Origin: Antedon mediterranea
Lineage: Eukaryota > Echinodermata > Crinoidea > Comatulida > Antedonidae
Reading direction: 5' to 3'
Length of the DNA: 64,000 nucleotides
Assembly: GCF_964355755.1 (NCBI RefSeq)
Contig: NC_092677.1
Coordinates: 2,857,001 to 2,921,000 of the forward strand
The notes beneath the pieces are model-generated. The model was not told the DNA's origin and made no database searches. It saw nothing but the letters and a program-made list of their open reading frames with translations. The stretch's first letter is position 1, and every line of letters begins with the position of its first letter. A program made the translations under genes and the position numbers. Shown piece after piece: positions 63,820-64,000 of the stretch.

Positions 63820-64000
63820 GTAACGTTTACAACCTGTGCCGTGTGAAATAACTTTGCACGTGTACAATATGGCAGAGAATTTTGTTTTCACTACAAATGT
63901 AAATTGTGAAATGTATTAGGTTGGCTTGGTTTGTTTCAGGTGAAAAAAAAAAACGACTTGACTACTTTAACAACATTATCTCATTTGATGGCTTGATAGC

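Overview
The window is AT-rich animal nuclear DNA. Its genes are split into many short exons with GT-AG introns and are surrounded by hairpin transposons, tRNA-derived SINEs and minisatellites. The gene content (multi-F5/8C protein, STAND NTPase with TPRs, Ig-domain receptor, DHX35, STX16, Spire) fits an invertebrate deuterostome. An echinoderm such as a crinoid is my best guess, but it is an inference. No bacterial, viral or organellar gene was found.

I rebuilt seven genes by hand from splice sites and reading phase; every internal junction keeps frame. From left to right: (1) 404-9577, minus: secreted protein with at least three F5/8C (discoidin) domains, continuing off the left edge. (2) 11294-13125, plus: RING/zinc-finger/UIM ubiquitin ligase of the RNF114/125/138/166 family, 214 aa, complete. 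(3) 15464-19353, minus: P-loop STAND-like NTPase with TPRs, 820 aa, complete. (4) 20768-26349, minus: DEAH helicase DHX35, 699 aa, complete, 17 exons. (5) 26654-29693, plus: syntaxin-16, 312 aa, complete, head-to-head with DHX35 across 304 bp. (6) 33169-36612, minus: single-pass receptor with several Ig-like modules and a tyrosine-based tail, 573 aa. (7) 38815 to beyond 64000, plus: Spire actin nucleator; only the KIND-domain exons are inside, and one intron is 18 kb.

The genes do not form one pathway. DHX35 is a nuclear splicing-associated helicase, STX16 a trans-Golgi SNARE, Spire an actin nucleator on vesicles, the RNF protein a ubiquitin ligase, and the F5/8C and Ig proteins are secretory or cell-surface. 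The STAND-TPR and Ig-receptor genes look like innate-recognition types.

The non-coding part holds the most unusual material: a roughly 60-190 bp hairpin MITE family (MITE-A) with about 18 traces, carrying CArG-box and CRE-like cores; a 21-bp minisatellite grown from the core of that MITE; a second MITE family (MITE-B) carrying CCAAT boxes in both arms; two large fold-back elements with target-site duplications; a 3-kb array of a 17-bp repeat in the Spire intron; and, in two unrelated genes, tandem duplication of the 3' end of an exon together with its splice donor.
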